Origin: Thiomargarita sp.
Lineage (GTDB): Bacteria > Pseudomonadota > Gammaproteobacteria > Beggiatoales > Beggiatoaceae
Assembly (NCBI GenBank): GCA_020721005.1
Contig: DYNP01000002.1
Location: 253,598 to 317,597 of the forward strand
DNA: 64,000 nt
Direction: 5' to 3'
Every line of letters starts with the position of its first letter. Within the stretch, counting starts at the first letter, position 1. Of the stretch, positions 7,463 through 16,366 are shown piece by piece. The notes beneath the pieces were generated by a model. That model ran no database searches. It had not been told where the DNA came from and saw only the letters and a program-made list of their open reading frames with translations. Both the position numbers and the translations under genes were made by a program.

Positions 7463-10400
7463 ATGCTCAAAACCTACCGCCATCTCATCATATGGACTGT
7501 CACCCTGTGGCTTATCAATAGTGCCACCTCTTTTGCCCAACCGCTCCCCCTTGAAAAAGTACCCACTCCCCTACAACCCTGGGTAGACTGGGTACTATTT
7601 GAACAACCCTCTTTTAATTGTCCCCTCTATTATAACCAAAATTTATCAATTTGTCGTTGGCCCTCCCAATTAAACCTACAATTGGACGCATCCAAAGCTG
7701 AATTCCAGCAAACTTGGACTCTACACAAACCCGATTGGGTTACATTACCTGGAGACTTAACCAATTGGCCCCAGGAAGTACAAGTCAATGCAGCCCCCGC
7801 ACTGGTCATGGAACGTCAGGGCTTACCTCAAATTTACCTACCGATCGGACAAATCAACCTCAGTGGTCAATTCTACTGGGAAAAACGTCCAGAATACCTA
7901 CAATTACCAATAGACAGCGGGCTGATCAACCTCACCTTAGACGACAATCCAGTAACCCTCCCAGAAATTGACGAACAAGGCCGACTTTGGTTACGCGCAG
8001 GGGGACAAGCCGCACCAGCCGCCACAGAAGAAAATCGCTTAGAACTCAAAGTCTATCGCCACCTCTTGGACAACATTCCCCTACAAATCACCACCCAAAT
8101 AACCCTAGAAGTCGCCGGACGCCATCGGGAAGTCATCCTCGGTCCAGTCCTCCTTGACCAACAAATTCCCATGGAACTCACCAGTCCTTTGCCCGCCCGT
8201 TTAGAAGCCGATGGCCGACTGCGCGTGCAAGTGCGTCCGGGCAGCTGGACCCTCACCCTCAAAGCCCGCCATCCCCACCCCGTCTCTCAACTGACCCTGC
8301 CGGAACACCATTCCGAACACTGGGTACCTCAAGAAATCTGGGTATTTCAAGCCCAAAGTGCCTTACGTACCGTCGAAATCACCGGCATTCCCGCCATCGA
8401 CCCCCAACAAACCACCCTACCCGCAAACTGGCGAAGTTGGCCCACCTACCTGGTCAATGTTGGCAGCACCCTCACCCTGGTTGAAAAAAGACGTGGCGAC
8501 CCCGAACCCATGCCCGACCAACTTCACTTGGAACGACACTTTTGGCTGGACTTTGACGGACAAGGCTACTCTGTTCAAGACCATATTCGCGGCACCATGA
8601 CCAAAGATTGGCGACTCAATATGGCTGCTCCTGCTTCATTGGGACGTGTCAACATACACGGACAAGACCAATTCATCACCTACGCCCCTCAATCCTCCCA
8701 TCAAGGCGTGGAAGTGCGACTGGGTGACCTCGACCTAATCGCCGACAGCCGTTTAGAAGAAGCCCTCTACCAAGTACCTGCAGTCGGTTGGTTATACGAC
8801 TTTCAGTCAGTCAACGCCGCCCTACATCTTCCCCCTGGATGGCGTCTTTTCAATGCCAGCGGCGTCGACTCCATTCCCCAAACCTGGCTAAGCCAATGGA
8901 CCCTATTGGACCTGTTCATTGTACTCATCATTGCCACCGCCATCGGCAAACTCTGGCATTGGCGCTGGGGATTCTTAGCCCTACTCACTCTGACCCTAAT
9001 TTACCATGAAACCGATGCCCCTCGTTGGGTATGGTTCCACCTCATCATCGCTTTAGCCCTACTAAGAGTATTACCCACTCTCAACTGGTTCAACTGGCTA
9101 GCCCGCTCCTATCGCAACCTCAGCCTAATTACCCTCCTGATTATCGCCGTTCCCTTCATGGTTCAACAAGCTCGCCAAAGCCTCTACCCTCAATTAGAGA
9201 ATCCGGACATGTTACTAGAATCCCCAGACTTTTCCCCAGCAGAGGCCGGATTGCTGTCAGGTGCTGCCTCTCCCTCTCTGCGACCAGTAATGTCGCCCCC
9301 TGAAACTCCACAACCCCAAACTGAAGAAGCCTTCGACGACACCGATTCCCAAAATGTCATGCAAAAAGAAAAAGGTTACTCTGAGGACTATCGAGCGAAA
9401 AAACGCGCGTTCTATCAGGGATCATTGTCCATGGGATATATGGAAGAAGAAAAATCCAGCCTGCTCCAAATCGATCCCAATACCCAAGTTCAAACTGGTC
9501 CCGGCTTACCTCAGTGGGACTGGCGACAAATCAACCTCAACTGGCACGGTCCCGTTGCCGCTGAACAAACCATCCAACTCTGGCTGATTTCTCCTCAAGT
9601 CAACCAAGTATTAGGGGTGCTTCGCATCTTATTACTCGGCTTGCTCACCGGCTTTTTCCTGCTTGTCGTTTGGCAACCTCAACACCGGCTTGCCAAAGGC
9701 AGTCTCTTCCAGAAACCAACCCCCAATTCCCTGGCTAATTTAATGGGACTTGGTCTACTCACCTTCTTGCTGGTAACTCAAAATTTTGCATCTCCGGTCC
9801 ATGCCCAAGTCATCACAGAAACAACCACGGAACAGGCAGTCTCTGCTGATGAATTACCTTTGGAACCCCCAGAATCGCAACCCGCACAAACTGAAGGCAC
9901 CGAAACTCCATCCAACCTGATCCCTGAACAATCCATTGATCAACAAACAATTTCCAAAGTCCCAGATGCCAACAATCTATTACCAACCCAAATTCCAGAC
10001 TATACTTTTCCCCCTGACCATTTGCTGGAGACCCTAAAACAACGGCTATTAATTCCAGCCGATTGTTTACCCTCTTGCGCCAACATTTCTCAAATGCAAC
10101 TGGATCTAGAGCCAGATTACCTGAGAATTCGCCTAGAAATCCATGCCCAAACCCATGTCGGTCTGCCTCTGCCCGGCACTGCCAAACACTGGCTGGCTCA
10201 ACGCGTGTGGCTCGGAGAACAAGCCGCTCAAAACATCTTTCGAGACCCACAAGGACAACTGTGGCTCAACCTACCTGCTGGCATTCACCAAGTCTTGTTA
10301 GAAGGTCCCTTGCCCAACCGCAACACCCTACAACTGCCCCTGCCCCTAAAACCCCGTCTGGTCAAATTCAAATCCAAAGGCTGGCAAGTGGAAGGCATTC

Positions 10401-11836
10401 ACGAAAATGGTCTTGCCGATCAACAACTTCAATTTACCAGAGAACAATCCGAAGAAACCCGAGCCCTGCTCGAAATTGGTAACTTACCCCCATTTGTCAA
10501 AATTGAACGCACCCTGTTATTGGGACTCGATTGGCAAGTACACACCACTCTCAAACGCCTCACTCCTCTGGGCTCTGCAATTGTGCTCGAAATTCCCCTG
10601 TTGACAGGAGAATCAGTCACCACTGAAAAAATTCGCGTCTCCTCTGGAAAAGCCTTGATCAACCTTTCCCCCGAAGAATCCGAAGTCAGCTGGACCTCCA
10701 CCTTTAGCAAACGTGACACCATTGAACTGATCGCCACCGAAAGTCCAGCCAGTATTGAAGTGTGGCGGCTGGAAGTCAGCGCCATTTGGCACGTTGAAAT
10801 TGCCGGTATTCCCATCATTCACCACCAATCTTCTGGACGTTGGCTTCCAGAATGGCGACCCTGGCCGGGAGAAAAGGTCAGCCTAAAACTCACTCGTCCC
10901 CAAGGAGTTACTGGACAAATTGTCACTATAGACCGCACCGAACTTCTAGTAACCCCAGGACAACGCACCACTGACAGTCGTCTGACTCTAAGTTTACGCA
11001 GCAGCCAAGGGGGACAACACCAACTGACCTTGCCGGAACAGGCTGAGCTACAAAAAATTTCGATCAACGATCAAACCCATCCCATTCGTCAAGAAGGCCA
11101 AAAAGTCACATTCCCTATCACTCCCGGGCTACAAAAAGTGGAACTGACCTTTCGGCAATCCTCCTCCGGTCTCACTAGCCACTTTGAGACCCCCACAGTA
11201 GACTTGGGACTTCCCAGCGTCAACACCCGCATCGAAGTCAGTTTGCCCCCTGATCGCTGGATTTTATGGGTGGGCGGCAACCTGATGGGACCTGCAGTGC
11301 TGATTTGGGGAGTATTGATCATCATTGCATTGGCGGCTCTGGGATTGGGACAAATCAAAACCACCCCGCTGAAATTTCGCCACTGGTTACTGTTGGGAAT
11401 TGTCCTTACTCAAGTACATATTGTAGGCATTCTCATTGTGGTGGGCTGGTTCATTCTCATGGGACAACGTGCGCAACTCTCTCCTGAAACTCCTCCCACA
11501 GAGTTTGCAATCATCCAAATTAGCCTTGCTCTATTTACCCTGATCGCCTTGAGCACCCTACTGATGGCCATTCACCAAGGACTGTTGGGACATCCCCAAA
11601 TGCACATTGCTGGCAACGGTTCCAGTGCCCACTTATTACGTTGGTACGAAGACCGGACCACAGGTCAACTGCCCACGGTTTGGATATTCTCTTGGTCAGT
11701 CTGGATTTACCGCTTAGCCATGCTAATTTGGGCACTTTGGATCTCACTTGCCCTGATGCGCTGGTTACCTTGGGCCTGGAATTGTTTTAGCACTCACGGC
11801 TTATGGAAAGGGTGGCGTTCCCCAATTGCCAAATAA
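7463..11836 (+). CDS. large multi-domain membrane protein of unknown function, 1457 aa
   Basis: It starts with a signal peptide or anchor (residues 8-26, ending in SFAQP). Two long extracytoplasmic, probably beta-rich regions (about 27-470 and about 815-1275) are separated by membrane segments at about 475-570, 715-735 and 755-775. The protein ends with several more membrane segments (about 1285-1440). Both soluble halves contain a matching stretch: VEITGIPAIDPQQ...WRSWP in the first and VEIAGIPIIHHQS...WRPWPG in the second. This suggests an ancient internal duplication. Two linkers (about 595-660 and 780-830) are rich in Pro, Glu and Gln. I recognise no enzyme motif. The last 36 codons are exactly repeated at 12559-12672 after a toxin-antitoxin pair. 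Envelope location is inferred from topology. Confidence 0.6.
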   Translation: MLKTYRHLIIWTVTLWLINSATSFAQPLPLEKVPTPLQPWVDWVLFEQPSFNCPLYYNQNLSICRWPSQLNLQLDASKAEFQQTWTLHKPDWVTLPGDLTNWPQEVQVNAAPALVMERQGLPQIYLPIGQINLSGQFYWEKRPEYLQLPIDSGLINLTLDDNPVTLPEIDEQGRLWLRAGGQAAPAATEENRLELKVYRHLLDNIPLQITTQITLEVAGRHREVILGPVLLDQQIPMELTSPLPARLEADGRLRVQVRPGSWTLTLKARHPHPVSQLTLPEHHSEHWVPQEIWVFQAQSALRTVEITGIPAIDPQQTTLPANWRSWPTYLVNVGSTLTLVEKRRGDPEPMPDQLHLERHFWLDFDGQGYSVQDHIRGTMTKDWRLNMAAPASLGRVNIHGQDQFITYAPQSSHQGVEVRLGDLDLIADSRLEEALYQVPAVGWLYDFQSVNAALHLPPGWRLFNASGVDSIPQTWLSQWTLLDLFIVLIIATAIGKLWHWRWGFLALLTLTLIYHETDAPRWVWFHLIIALALLRVLPTLNWFNWLARSYRNLSLITLLIIAVPFMVQQARQSLYPQLENPDMLLESPDFSPAEAGLLSGAASPSLRPVMSPPETPQPQTEEAFDDTDSQNVMQKEKGYSEDYRAKKRAFYQGSLSMGYMEEEKSSLLQIDPNTQVQTGPGLPQWDWRQINLNWHGPVAAEQTIQLWLISPQVNQVLGVLRILLLGLLTGFFLLVVWQPQHRLAKGSLFQKPTPNSLANLMGLGLLTFLLVTQNFASPVHAQVITETTTEQAVSADELPLEPPESQPAQTEGTETPSNLIPEQSIDQQTISKVPDANNLLPTQIPDYTFPPDHLLETLKQRLLIPADCLPSCANISQMQLDLEPDYLRIRLEIHAQTHVGLPLPGTAKHWLAQRVWLGEQAAQNIFRDPQGQLWLNLPAGIHQVLLEGPLPNRNTLQLPLPLKPRLVKFKSKGWQVEGIHENGLADQQLQFTREQSEETRALLEIGNLPPFVKIERTLLLGLDWQVHTTLKRLTPLGSAIVLEIPLLTGESVTTEKIRVSSGKALINLSPEESEVSWTSTFSKRDTIELIATESPASIEVWRLEVSAIWHVEIAGIPIIHHQSSGRWLPEWRPWPGEKVSLKLTRPQGVTGQIVTIDRTELLVTPGQRTTDSRLTLSLRSSQGGQHQLTLPEQAELQKISINDQTHPIRQEGQKVTFPITPGLQKVELTFRQSSSGLTSHFETPTVDLGLPSVNTRIEVSLPPDRWILWVGGNLMGPAVLIWGVLIIIALAALGLGQIKTTPLKFRHWLLLGIVLTQVHIVGILIVVGWFILMGQRAQLSPETPPTEFAIIQISLALFTLIALSTLLMAIHQGLLGHPQMHIAGNGSSAHLLRWYEDRTTGQLPTVWIFSWSVWIYRLAMLIWALWISLALMRWLPWAWNCFSTHGLWKGWRSPIAK

Positions 11837-11840
11837 TTCT
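11727..11840 (+). repeat. 114-bp direct repeat, left copy
   Basis: It covers the last 36 codons plus the stop of the 1457-aa gene and is identical base for base to 12559-12672. The two copies bracket the MntA/HepT genes. Confidence 0.95.
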
Positions 11841-11875
11841 CCTGTCCATTAAGAACTACAGAGGTTTGCCCAACC

Positions 11876-12175
11876 ATGCAGTGTAAAACTCATACCGATA
11901 TTTTGGCCCAGTTGCGCCACCTTAAACCACTCTTACAAGCACGCTACAAAGTTCAGAAAATCAGCTTGTTCGGCTCGTATGTGCGCCAACAACAACAGGC
12001 AGACAGCGATATTGATTTGTTGGTAGAATTTGCTACTGACGCGGATCTATTCGATTGGTTGGGCATGACACAATACCTGGAAGAACAATTTCACCAGCGG
12101 GTAGATGTGGTATCTTCTCGCACCTTGCGAACTGAACTTACGCAACAGGTTTTACAGGAACTGATTTCGGTATGA
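11876..12175 (+). CDS. mntA: MNT-domain nucleotidyltransferase antitoxin
   Basis: The 99-residue protein carries the minimal nucleotidyltransferase signature: ISLFGSYVRQQQQADSDIDL, with GS followed by the D-x-D metal-binding pair, and a third acidic residue in 'RVDVVSS'. MntA antitoxins AMPylate a tyrosine in the HEPN toxin HepT and so neutralise it. The stop overlaps the start of the next gene by 4 bp (ATGA), so the pair is translationally coupled. The pair sits between two exact 114-bp repeats. Confidence 0.88.
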   Translation: MQCKTHTDILAQLRHLKPLLQARYKVQKISLFGSYVRQQQQADSDIDLLVEFATDADLFDWLGMTQYLEEQFHQRVDVVSSRTLRTELTQQVLQELISV

Positions 12176-12519
12176 GAAACCATGCGCTGTATGTAAGTGA
12201 CATGCTCACCGCCATTCATAGTATTGAAGCATTTACGGTGGGCATGGATTTCGAGACATTTGCTGCCGACGATAAAACCACCAGCGCGGTTGTACGTAAA
12301 CTGGAAATTTTGGGTGAAGCAGCCAAACAAATTCCTCTCATTATCCGTGAAAAGTACCCGCACCTACCCTGGAAAGAAATGGCGGGAATGCGTGATAAAC
12401 TGATTCACTTTTATTTCGGCGTAGATAATCGCTTGGTGTGGCAAACCATTACTGAACGACTGCCAACTTTACAATCTGAACTGGAAACCTTGCTCGCTGA
12501 CTTAGAGAATTCGCAATAA
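12172..12519 (+). CDS. hepT: HEPN-domain (DUF86) RNase toxin
   Basis: The 115 residues have the all-helical HEPN pattern. The catalytic R-x4-H-x-Y motif is present as RDKLIHFYFGVD (about residues 77-88), with Tyr as the expected AMPylation target of MntA. The preceding 'KLEILGEAAKQIP' helix is typical of DUF86. HepT proteins are metal-independent RNases that arrest growth or confer phage resistance when released from control. All key residues are intact, so the module looks functional. Confidence 0.88.
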   Translation: MRNHALYVSDMLTAIHSIEAFTVGMDFETFAADDKTTSAVVRKLEILGEAAKQIPLIIREKYPHLPWKEMAGMRDKLIHFYFGVDNRLVWQTITERLPTLQSELETLLADLENSQ

Positions 12520-12558
12520 AATGTCCCAAATCGCCCGAATTCGGAATAAATAATCCTG

Positions 12559-12672
12559 TTTGGGCACTTTGGATCTCACTTGCCCTGATGCGCTGGTTAC
12601 CTTGGGCCTGGAATTGTTTTAGCACTCACGGCTTATGGAAAGGGTGGCGTTCCCCAATTGCCAAATAATTCT
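12559..12672 (+). repeat. 114-bp direct repeat, right copy
   Basis: Exact duplicate of the 3' end of the 1457-aa gene (11727-11840). It has no coding context of its own and is left as a scar after hepT. Confidence 0.95.
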
Positions 12673-12716
12673 TTCACTTATTTGTAAACTGTGAAAACTG
12701 ACCTGATTTAACATAA

Positions 12717-12743
12717 GGTGCGTTAGCAATAGCTTAACGCACC
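12717..12743. terminator. GGTGCGTTA hairpin with T-tract
   Basis: GGTGCGTTA (12717-12725) pairs with TAACGCACC (12735-12743) and is followed by ATTTTTTTG, so it can end rightward transcription from hepT. The GGTGCGTTA/TAACGCACC arms resemble a common intergenic repeat. Confidence 0.6.
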
Positions 12744-12847
12744 ATTTTTTTGAGACTGGCATAAAGTGACTGAGAATTTATAATCAAAATTTTCTATGTT
12801 GCAAACCAATAGTGAATAAAATAAACATCGATAATAAATGAGAAAAC

Positions 12848-13240
12848 TTAAATTTCCTGACTTTTTTTCATCAACGTAATGATTTCCTTGAGATAAAGAA
12901 TTTCCTGCTCTTTCTGTTCAATAACCAAACGGGCTTTTTCCAACTCATATTGACAGTCTGATTGAACAACTGTATTGCTATGAAATTGCTGTTGTTGATG
13001 AATAAAGCAGCCACCGTTTTCTATAAAATTAAATATATTCTTCTCACTTAACCCCACCAATTGAGCCACTTCCACTCCAAGCGTTTCTGCAATTTGCTTC
13101 AATCTGGACAAATTGATGTCAACCTTCCCCTGCTCTATTTTAGTATATCCATTCAAAACCATCCCCAATTTTTCCGCCATTTCTTCCTGAGACCACCCCC
13201 GAAATAAGCGAATAAACTTAATTTTTTCGTGCACTTCCAT
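12848..13240 (-). CDS. XRE-family transcriptional regulator with coiled-coil tail, 130 aa
   Basis: Residues 7-62 form a Cro/CI-type helix-turn-helix (SQEEMAEKLGMVLNGYTKIE, then LSRLKQIAETLGVEVAQLVG). Residues 95-125 are a short heptad-type helix (LEKARLVIEQKEQEILYLKE), a likely dimerisation element. It is transcribed away from the rightward membrane-protein/ParA cluster that starts at 13509, so it could act on the shared 268-bp intergenic region. No inducer-binding domain is present. The start ATG at 13238-13240 lacks a strong ribosome site. Confidence 0.75.
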   Translation of the reverse strand: MEVHEKIKFIRLFRGWSQEEMAEKLGMVLNGYTKIEQGKVDINLSRLKQIAETLGVEVAQLVGLSEKNIFNFIENGGCFIHQQQQFHSNTVVQSDCQYELEKARLVIEQKEQEILYLKEIITLMKKSQEI

Positions 13241-13508
13241 AAAATACCCTTATGGTGGGTGAAATTAGCCTTATCAGTTGGTGTTTTATCTCAAAAGTGT
13301 CTGCTAAGATGATATAAACTCAAACAATTAGAGATCTAAAACCAAACTTCCTAAAAATCAGTATACCACAGTAAGTACAGTCATATAAGCTGTCTACTGA
13401 ATAATCATACCACCTAAGCTTAACAATAAACAATCAAAATTTGACCTAAATTATGGGGTGTGGATCTTTACTCTTCATTTGTTTTAACTTAAAAGCGGAT
13501 AATATTTT

Positions 13509-14189
13509 ATGATCAAGTGGATAAAGGTATTTTTTGAAAAGTATGTAGTACAGATTTTTGTGGTGATTGTCGGGAGCACTGCATTTATAGAAGCGCTTGA
13601 TATGATTGAGGGACGTTACTTAACGGAGGATAAAATTGTATTGGAAGTCCAACAAGACTTTGAGGAAAGTGATAGCCACTTCGTCTTTTGGACAAGAGGA
13701 ATTTCTGATAAACCTTATGTTTTAACGGGTGTGAGAATTCGCACTGATAGACCGTCAACTCAGGTTAAATTACAATATGGTGACTTACGGAAACCCTTAC
13801 TTTTAAGCAGTAATCCCAATTTAAAGGAGCATCACTATGCGATTTCTGAACAAGAAATAGGGAAGATTTCCAAGGATGCAGGTTCTTTGTGGGAAAGTAA
13901 AAGTCCTTTTTTCATCCTTGTTGAATTTGAGGAAGTAGTTCCATTTTCAGCGTTAAAAGGATGTGAGTTTTCCGGCTTCAAAGGTGACTCGATAACTGAA
14001 GGAACCAGTCCTTCCAACATAAGTTGTGAAATTGAGGATTTGGGTTATTCTACTCGTAAAGAGATAGTATTATATACCTTTTACATTGGCTCTATCACAT
14101 TCATGTTGGCGTTGATTGTTTGGCTGTTCAGACTTTGGAAAAACAGAAAGAGGAATGGAGTATTTGTTGAAAGATCCTCTACCGATTAA
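13509..14189 (+). CDS. membrane-anchored protein with two terminal TM helices, 226 aa
   Basis: One hydrophobic segment lies at about residues 10-30 (YVVQIFVVIVGSTAFIEAL) and another at about 190-210 (FYIGSITFMLALIVWLF). They flank a soluble, mixed alpha/beta domain of about 155 residues that should lie on the far side of the membrane. A basic KNRKRNG motif follows the second helix. The domain is not recognised. It is the first gene of a rightward cluster, with 53 bp to the ParA-like gene. A -10-like GATAATAT sits directly before the ATG, which leaves little room for a leader. A membrane anchor or sensor for the downstream ATPase is inference from order only. Confidence 0.55.
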   Translation: MIKWIKVFFEKYVVQIFVVIVGSTAFIEALDMIEGRYLTEDKIVLEVQQDFEESDSHFVFWTRGISDKPYVLTGVRIRTDRPSTQVKLQYGDLRKPLLLSSNPNLKEHHYAISEQEIGKISKDAGSLWESKSPFFILVEFEEVVPFSALKGCEFSGFKGDSITEGTSPSNISCEIEDLGYSTRKEIVLYTFYIGSITFMLALIVWLFRLWKNRKRNGVFVERSSTD

Positions 14190-14242
14190 CTGCTAATTCA
14201 AACATTTAATGACAAATCATATGCAAAAGGAGGGGTTTTAAC

Positions 14243-15385
14243 GTGGATTGGCATCTCATTACCAGCAGTAAGGGAGGAGTTGGAAAAACGTTGCTGACTA
14301 TGTTTTTGTTTGTAAATATGGTGTTAGACGGTAAAAAAGTATTAATTGTTGATTTAAATGGTATGAATGCCGATCTTCGACGTTTGATTAGACGAGGAGG
14401 GCCCAGAAGACCTGAAGACATTATGGAATTAGAAGGATCGGCAGGTCTTTTTCCTGATAAGTTTCATATCGAACTCATTGGTGGTGACCAAAAAGGTGGA
14501 TATATGCTTGCCTGGTCATTGAACCCTTTCAAACTGTTCAACGGTTCTGATTTTCCAGGATTTTTGGAACATCTGTTGAAATCGAAGGATCGGATTGAAA
14601 AGAAACTCTTAAAGGGAAGGGCTCAAATTGATGCCGTCCTTATCGATACCAATTATCATTTTTGTAATCTCTTTCCAAAACAGCATGACGATTATGACAG
14701 GTTATTTCCTGGTTTTACTGAAAAAGAAGGGAATGAAAATTTGTTTATTTGGTTTATATGGGTTTATAGGCAGCTTAAGAATCTGGCAGAGGCCCTTGCT
14801 GGGAAAAATTTGGATGACCCTTACGCTATAGATGCGCGACAAGTACTTGATTATGCGGACGTGATTGAGGCAAAGTTAAAAAATAGAAAACTTGAAGGGA
14901 AAACTCCATTTGTACACGTCATTAGTCCAAAAGTTTTTTCCTCAATGCAGGATGTAGGACTTTTGGGAATTCTCAGTCGTATGGGTGGTATTCTCTCAAG
15001 TAGTCAACAGGAAGAGGTCATGGAAATTCTTCCTATAAGGCAGCTGGCTTTACTTGAAGGACGGCGAGAGATGGTAGTATTCCAGGACTTAGTTGGAGAT
15101 CTTAAAGAACTTAAAGATGATAATTCTCCGTCTAAGGATGAAAATGCGGTAAGGTATTTTCATCGTGTATTAGAAAAATATGTTGAGCGACGAAAAGTTA
15201 GAGAACAAGGATGTCCGCTCAATCTTATCCCACTCTACTGTTATGAGAAATCGTTGAGTGAGTATACTGAAGGGGATGTGAAGGATGATGTGATAACAGC
15301 AATAAAAAAATATCGTTCCTACGAGCTTTTAGGGATCTTTCTTAAACAACTCACCGAAGAAAAGAACACCAAAGAGAAAAGTTAG
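14243..15385 (+). CDS. ParA/MinD-like P-loop ATPase, 380 aa
   Basis: The deviant Walker A motif SSKGGVGKT at residues 8-16 has the signature lysine (KGG) that defines the ParA/MinD branch of SIMIBI ATPases. A Walker A' strand follows (KKVLIVDLNGMNADLRRL), and a likely Walker B is AVLIDTNYHF (about residues 132-141). The 380 residues exceed typical ParA (about 260); the extra part is a helical region after about residue 250 that I cannot assign. The start is GTG at 14243, behind AAGGAGGGG. No ParB or parS-like element is nearby, so chromosome partition is unlikely. ATP-driven dimerisation and surface positioning of a partner, probably the next gene's product or the membrane protein upstream, is the family's usual mode. 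Confidence 0.75.
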   Translation: MDWHLITSSKGGVGKTLLTMFLFVNMVLDGKKVLIVDLNGMNADLRRLIRRGGPRRPEDIMELEGSAGLFPDKFHIELIGGDQKGGYMLAWSLNPFKLFNGSDFPGFLEHLLKSKDRIEKKLLKGRAQIDAVLIDTNYHFCNLFPKQHDDYDRLFPGFTEKEGNENLFIWFIWVYRQLKNLAEALAGKNLDDPYAIDARQVLDYADVIEAKLKNRKLEGKTPFVHVISPKVFSSMQDVGLLGILSRMGGILSSSQQEEVMEILPIRQLALLEGRREMVVFQDLVGDLKELKDDNSPSKDENAVRYFHRVLEKYVERRKVREQGCPLNLIPLYCYEKSLSEYTEGDVKDDVITAIKKYRSYELLGIFLKQLTEEKNTKEKS

Positions 15386-15408
15386 TTTGTACGTATTCAT
15401 GGAAATGT

Positions 15409-16266
15409 ATGAAAATAATAGTTTATAGAGTGCCCAACCAACAAGGAATTCGCCTTTTGAGGGAAGAGCAGAGGACAATTTATATTCCAGATGCTGTTAC
15501 ACAGTATAGATGTCGTTGGCTTACGGGAACGGCTGATGAAAAACAACTTGAAGAACAAAAGGAATTGTTGAGAAGGTTTACCAGAGAAGGAGCTTTAGAG
15601 AATAGGATTGTTATTTTTATACCGGAAGAACCTCCCATGTTAAAAGAATGGTTCAGTGCCTTGTGGAATACCCTTTTCAACGGAAAAGGAGAACGATTGC
15701 CTCCACCACAGCCATATGATGATGACCACTTGGGCGGGAAAGAGGAAGCAGATCGTTATAAAAGGACAATAGCTGAAGACGAAGAAGTAACTGAAATAGA
15801 GTTTATCCAAACCTTTATGGAGGAAAGAAATATGCCCGTTGACAGAGCTGAATTTGAGGCTTTCCTTAGCAAAATCGCTAAAGATGAAAACAATGAAGTA
15901 GATGCCATTTTTGTAACCACCAGTATGGGAGGGGCTAACCCTATTATCTATCGCTCTGCCCTTCAAACAAGCAAGTTAGGTAAAAGAGTTGAGATCGATA
16001 AGTATGGATTACAAGTATCCCCATTTACAGATCTGATCAGACAAATGAGTAAGGTGGGTGAATTGGGCAACTTAGAAGAGGCCATCTTTCATTTCAAACA
16101 AGGCGTAGTCAGTATTACTCGATTAGGAGATAAAAATCCTGTTTACCTTTTTTTCGTAAGTATGGCAAATGATTCTTTTGCCGCTTTAGCAGATGTTGCT
16201 TGGATAAGACGCGAACATCTCGAAGAGATCACAAATAAACTCAGGGAACTTGGCAAAATCAGTTGA
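15409..16266 (+). CDS. protein with possible C-terminal roadblock/LC7-like domain, 285 aa
   Basis: It starts 23 bp after the ParA-like gene. Residues 1-85 form an alpha/beta region with 'LENRIVIFIPEEPPML'. A charged linker follows (about 100-140). From about residue 162 the pattern is 'DAIFVTTSMGGANPIIYRSA', a helix, then 'GVVSITRLGDKNPVYLFFV' and a final helix. This strand-strand-helix-strand-strand-helix order is what roadblock/LC7 domains (MglB-like) show. Such domains bind or regulate small P-loop GTPases; pairing with a ParA-like ATPase would be a variation on that theme. The assignment is by pattern, not by clear family residues, and could be wrong. Confidence 0.45.
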   Translation: MKIIVYRVPNQQGIRLLREEQRTIYIPDAVTQYRCRWLTGTADEKQLEEQKELLRRFTREGALENRIVIFIPEEPPMLKEWFSALWNTLFNGKGERLPPPQPYDDDHLGGKEEADRYKRTIAEDEEVTEIEFIQTFMEERNMPVDRAEFEAFLSKIAKDENNEVDAIFVTTSMGGANPIIYRSALQTSKLGKRVEIDKYGLQVSPFTDLIRQMSKVGELGNLEEAIFHFKQGVVSITRLGDKNPVYLFFVSMANDSFAALADVAWIRREHLEEITNKLRELGKIS

Positions 16267-16366
16267 TGGATTGAGCAAGGCACAGAATATTGTGATTGGC
16301 AACAATTGATTTTCAGTTTGTCAGTATCTTCAAAAGGCAGATTGATTACTGAAAGAGGTGAGTAAA

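Noticed and set aside
14243-15385. chromosome or plasmid partition ATPase
   Set aside because: No ParB-like gene or clustered parS-type sites are nearby, and the protein is about 120 residues longer than usual ParA.
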